From Gammaproteobacteria bacterium (GTDB lineage Bacteria > Pseudomonadota > Gammaproteobacteria > Immundisolibacterales > Immundisolibacteraceae): a stretch of DNA of 6,021 nt. The stretch lies in contig QNFC01000113.1 in the NCBI GenBank assembly GCA_003645395.1, positions 1 through 6,021 of the forward strand, given 5' to 3'. The notes beneath the pieces were generated by a model. That model made no database searches, was not told the DNA's origin, and was given only the letters and a program-made list of their open reading frames with translations. A program made the translations under genes and the position numbers. Positions 5,612 through 6,021 of the stretch are shown piece after piece. How positions within the stretch are numbered: position 1 is the stretch's first letter; each line of letters starts with the position of its first letter.

Positions 5612-6021
5612 ATGTTGAGAATTGCGGCATTCCTGCTTGCAGCAATATGGCTATCGCCTGGGTGGGCATCTGCCGATGCCTACGACTACCCGATCACAAA
5701 CAAATATCTCGCCACCGTTGCCGGGACACCTCCCGCGTTCCGGGCCGAATTACCGAAGAAAATCCCGCTGAAGCATCGCAGCATTACCATTTTTGAGGAC
5801 CGCGAGGTTCCCGAGCCCTTCTTTTTCGATGCAAAGCTGCGCTATTTTCAGGTATTACAGAAAGGGCCGGCACCACTGGTCTTTCTGATCGCCGGTACGG
5901 GAGCCGCCTACAACGGGGCAAAAAACGTCGACATGGCACGAGCCTACTACCAGGCTGGTTTCCATGTCATTTCTATCTCTTCACCGACTTACATGAATTT
6001 CATTGTGGCGGCATCGAGGTC
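5612..6021 (+). CDS. Partial exported protein, probable alpha/beta-hydrolase fold, C-terminus beyond the window
   Basis: From ATG 5612, with GGAG seven bases upstream, 136 complete codons run to the window edge without a stop. The N-terminus is a typical Sec signal peptide: MLR, a hydrophobic core IAAFLLAAIWL, then GWASA before DAYDY, giving a likely cleavage after residue 21. The mature protein has a conserved-looking APLVFLIAGTGAAYNGAKN stretch (87-105). It resembles the first core strand and oxyanion-hole loop of an alpha/beta hydrolase, followed by a helix and a second strand AYYQAGFHVISISSP (111-125). From memory, similar exported proteins in gammaproteobacteria are annotated as alpha/beta hydrolases. 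The nucleophile Ser, Asp and His would lie beyond the window, so enzyme activity cannot be judged. It is divergent from the benzoate-type dioxygenase operon. It could release an aromatic substrate from an ester outside the cytoplasm, but that is speculation. Confidence 0.75.
   Translation, partial: MLRIAAFLLAAIWLSPGWASADAYDYPITNKYLATVAGTPPAFRAELPKKIPLKHRSITIFEDREVPEPFFFDAKLRYFQVLQKGPAPLVFLIAGTGAAYNGAKNVDMARAYYQAGFHVISISSPTYMNFIVAASR

Noticed and set aside
1..6021. CRISPR arrays, tRNA or rRNA genes, insertion sequences, toxin-antitoxin or phage genes
   Set aside because: No regularly spaced repeats, transposase or integrase frames, terminal inverted repeats or RNA-gene motifs were seen when reading both strands.

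Overview
The window looks like accessory catabolic DNA from a Gram-negative proteobacterium. Its core is two complete ring-hydroxylating (Rieske non-heme iron) dioxygenase terminal-oxygenase gene pairs, placed tail to tail. The protein families, the moderate base composition, the E. coli-like ribosome binding sites and an N-terminal export signal on the last gene fit a gammaproteobacterium, possibly an environmental or marine one. That taxonomic guess is inference; no rRNA or other marker is present.

Layout. (1) Positions 1-71, minus strand: the first 23 codons of a gene leaving the window on the left. The N-terminus is weakly reminiscent of dihydrodipicolinate-synthase-family aldolases. (2) About 209-1168, plus: a compact, stand-alone inner-membrane protein of the type II secretion/type IV pilus F (GspF/PilC) family, whose start codon must be non-ATG. 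(3) 1375-2694 and 2784-3362, plus: alpha and beta subunits of a dioxygenase of the naphthalene/biphenyl/phenylpropionate type. (4) 3366-3420: an imperfect long hairpin between the converging operons. (5) 3439-3945 and 3955-5280, minus: beta and alpha subunits of a second dioxygenase, of the benzoate/toluate type, tightly coupled behind a very strong Shine-Dalgarno. (6) 5281-5611: a 331-base divergent control region with a perfect GACCG-CT-CGGTC palindrome that resembles a TetR-family operator, plausible promoters on both strands, and a short reading frame I cannot explain. (7) 5612 to the right edge, plus: the exported N-terminal part of what looks like an alpha/beta-hydrolase-fold protein, cut off by the window end.

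How the genes may work together. Both alpha subunits keep the full Rieske cluster ligands (CxH-x17-CxxH) and the mononuclear iron site (D-x2-H-x4-H plus a C-terminal Asp), so both enzymes should be functional. Each would put two hydroxyls on an aromatic ring (cis-dihydrodiol formation) using electrons from NAD(P)H. The ferredoxin and reductase that must feed them are not in the window, nor are the dihydrodiol dehydrogenase or ring-cleavage genes. They must be supplied from outside the window. The two oxygenases belong to different classes, so they more likely act on different substrates or different steps than serve as duplicates. I see no rRNA, tRNA, CRISPR array, insertion sequence or defence system. 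The main novelty is the arrangement and the unknown substrates, not a new type of machinery.
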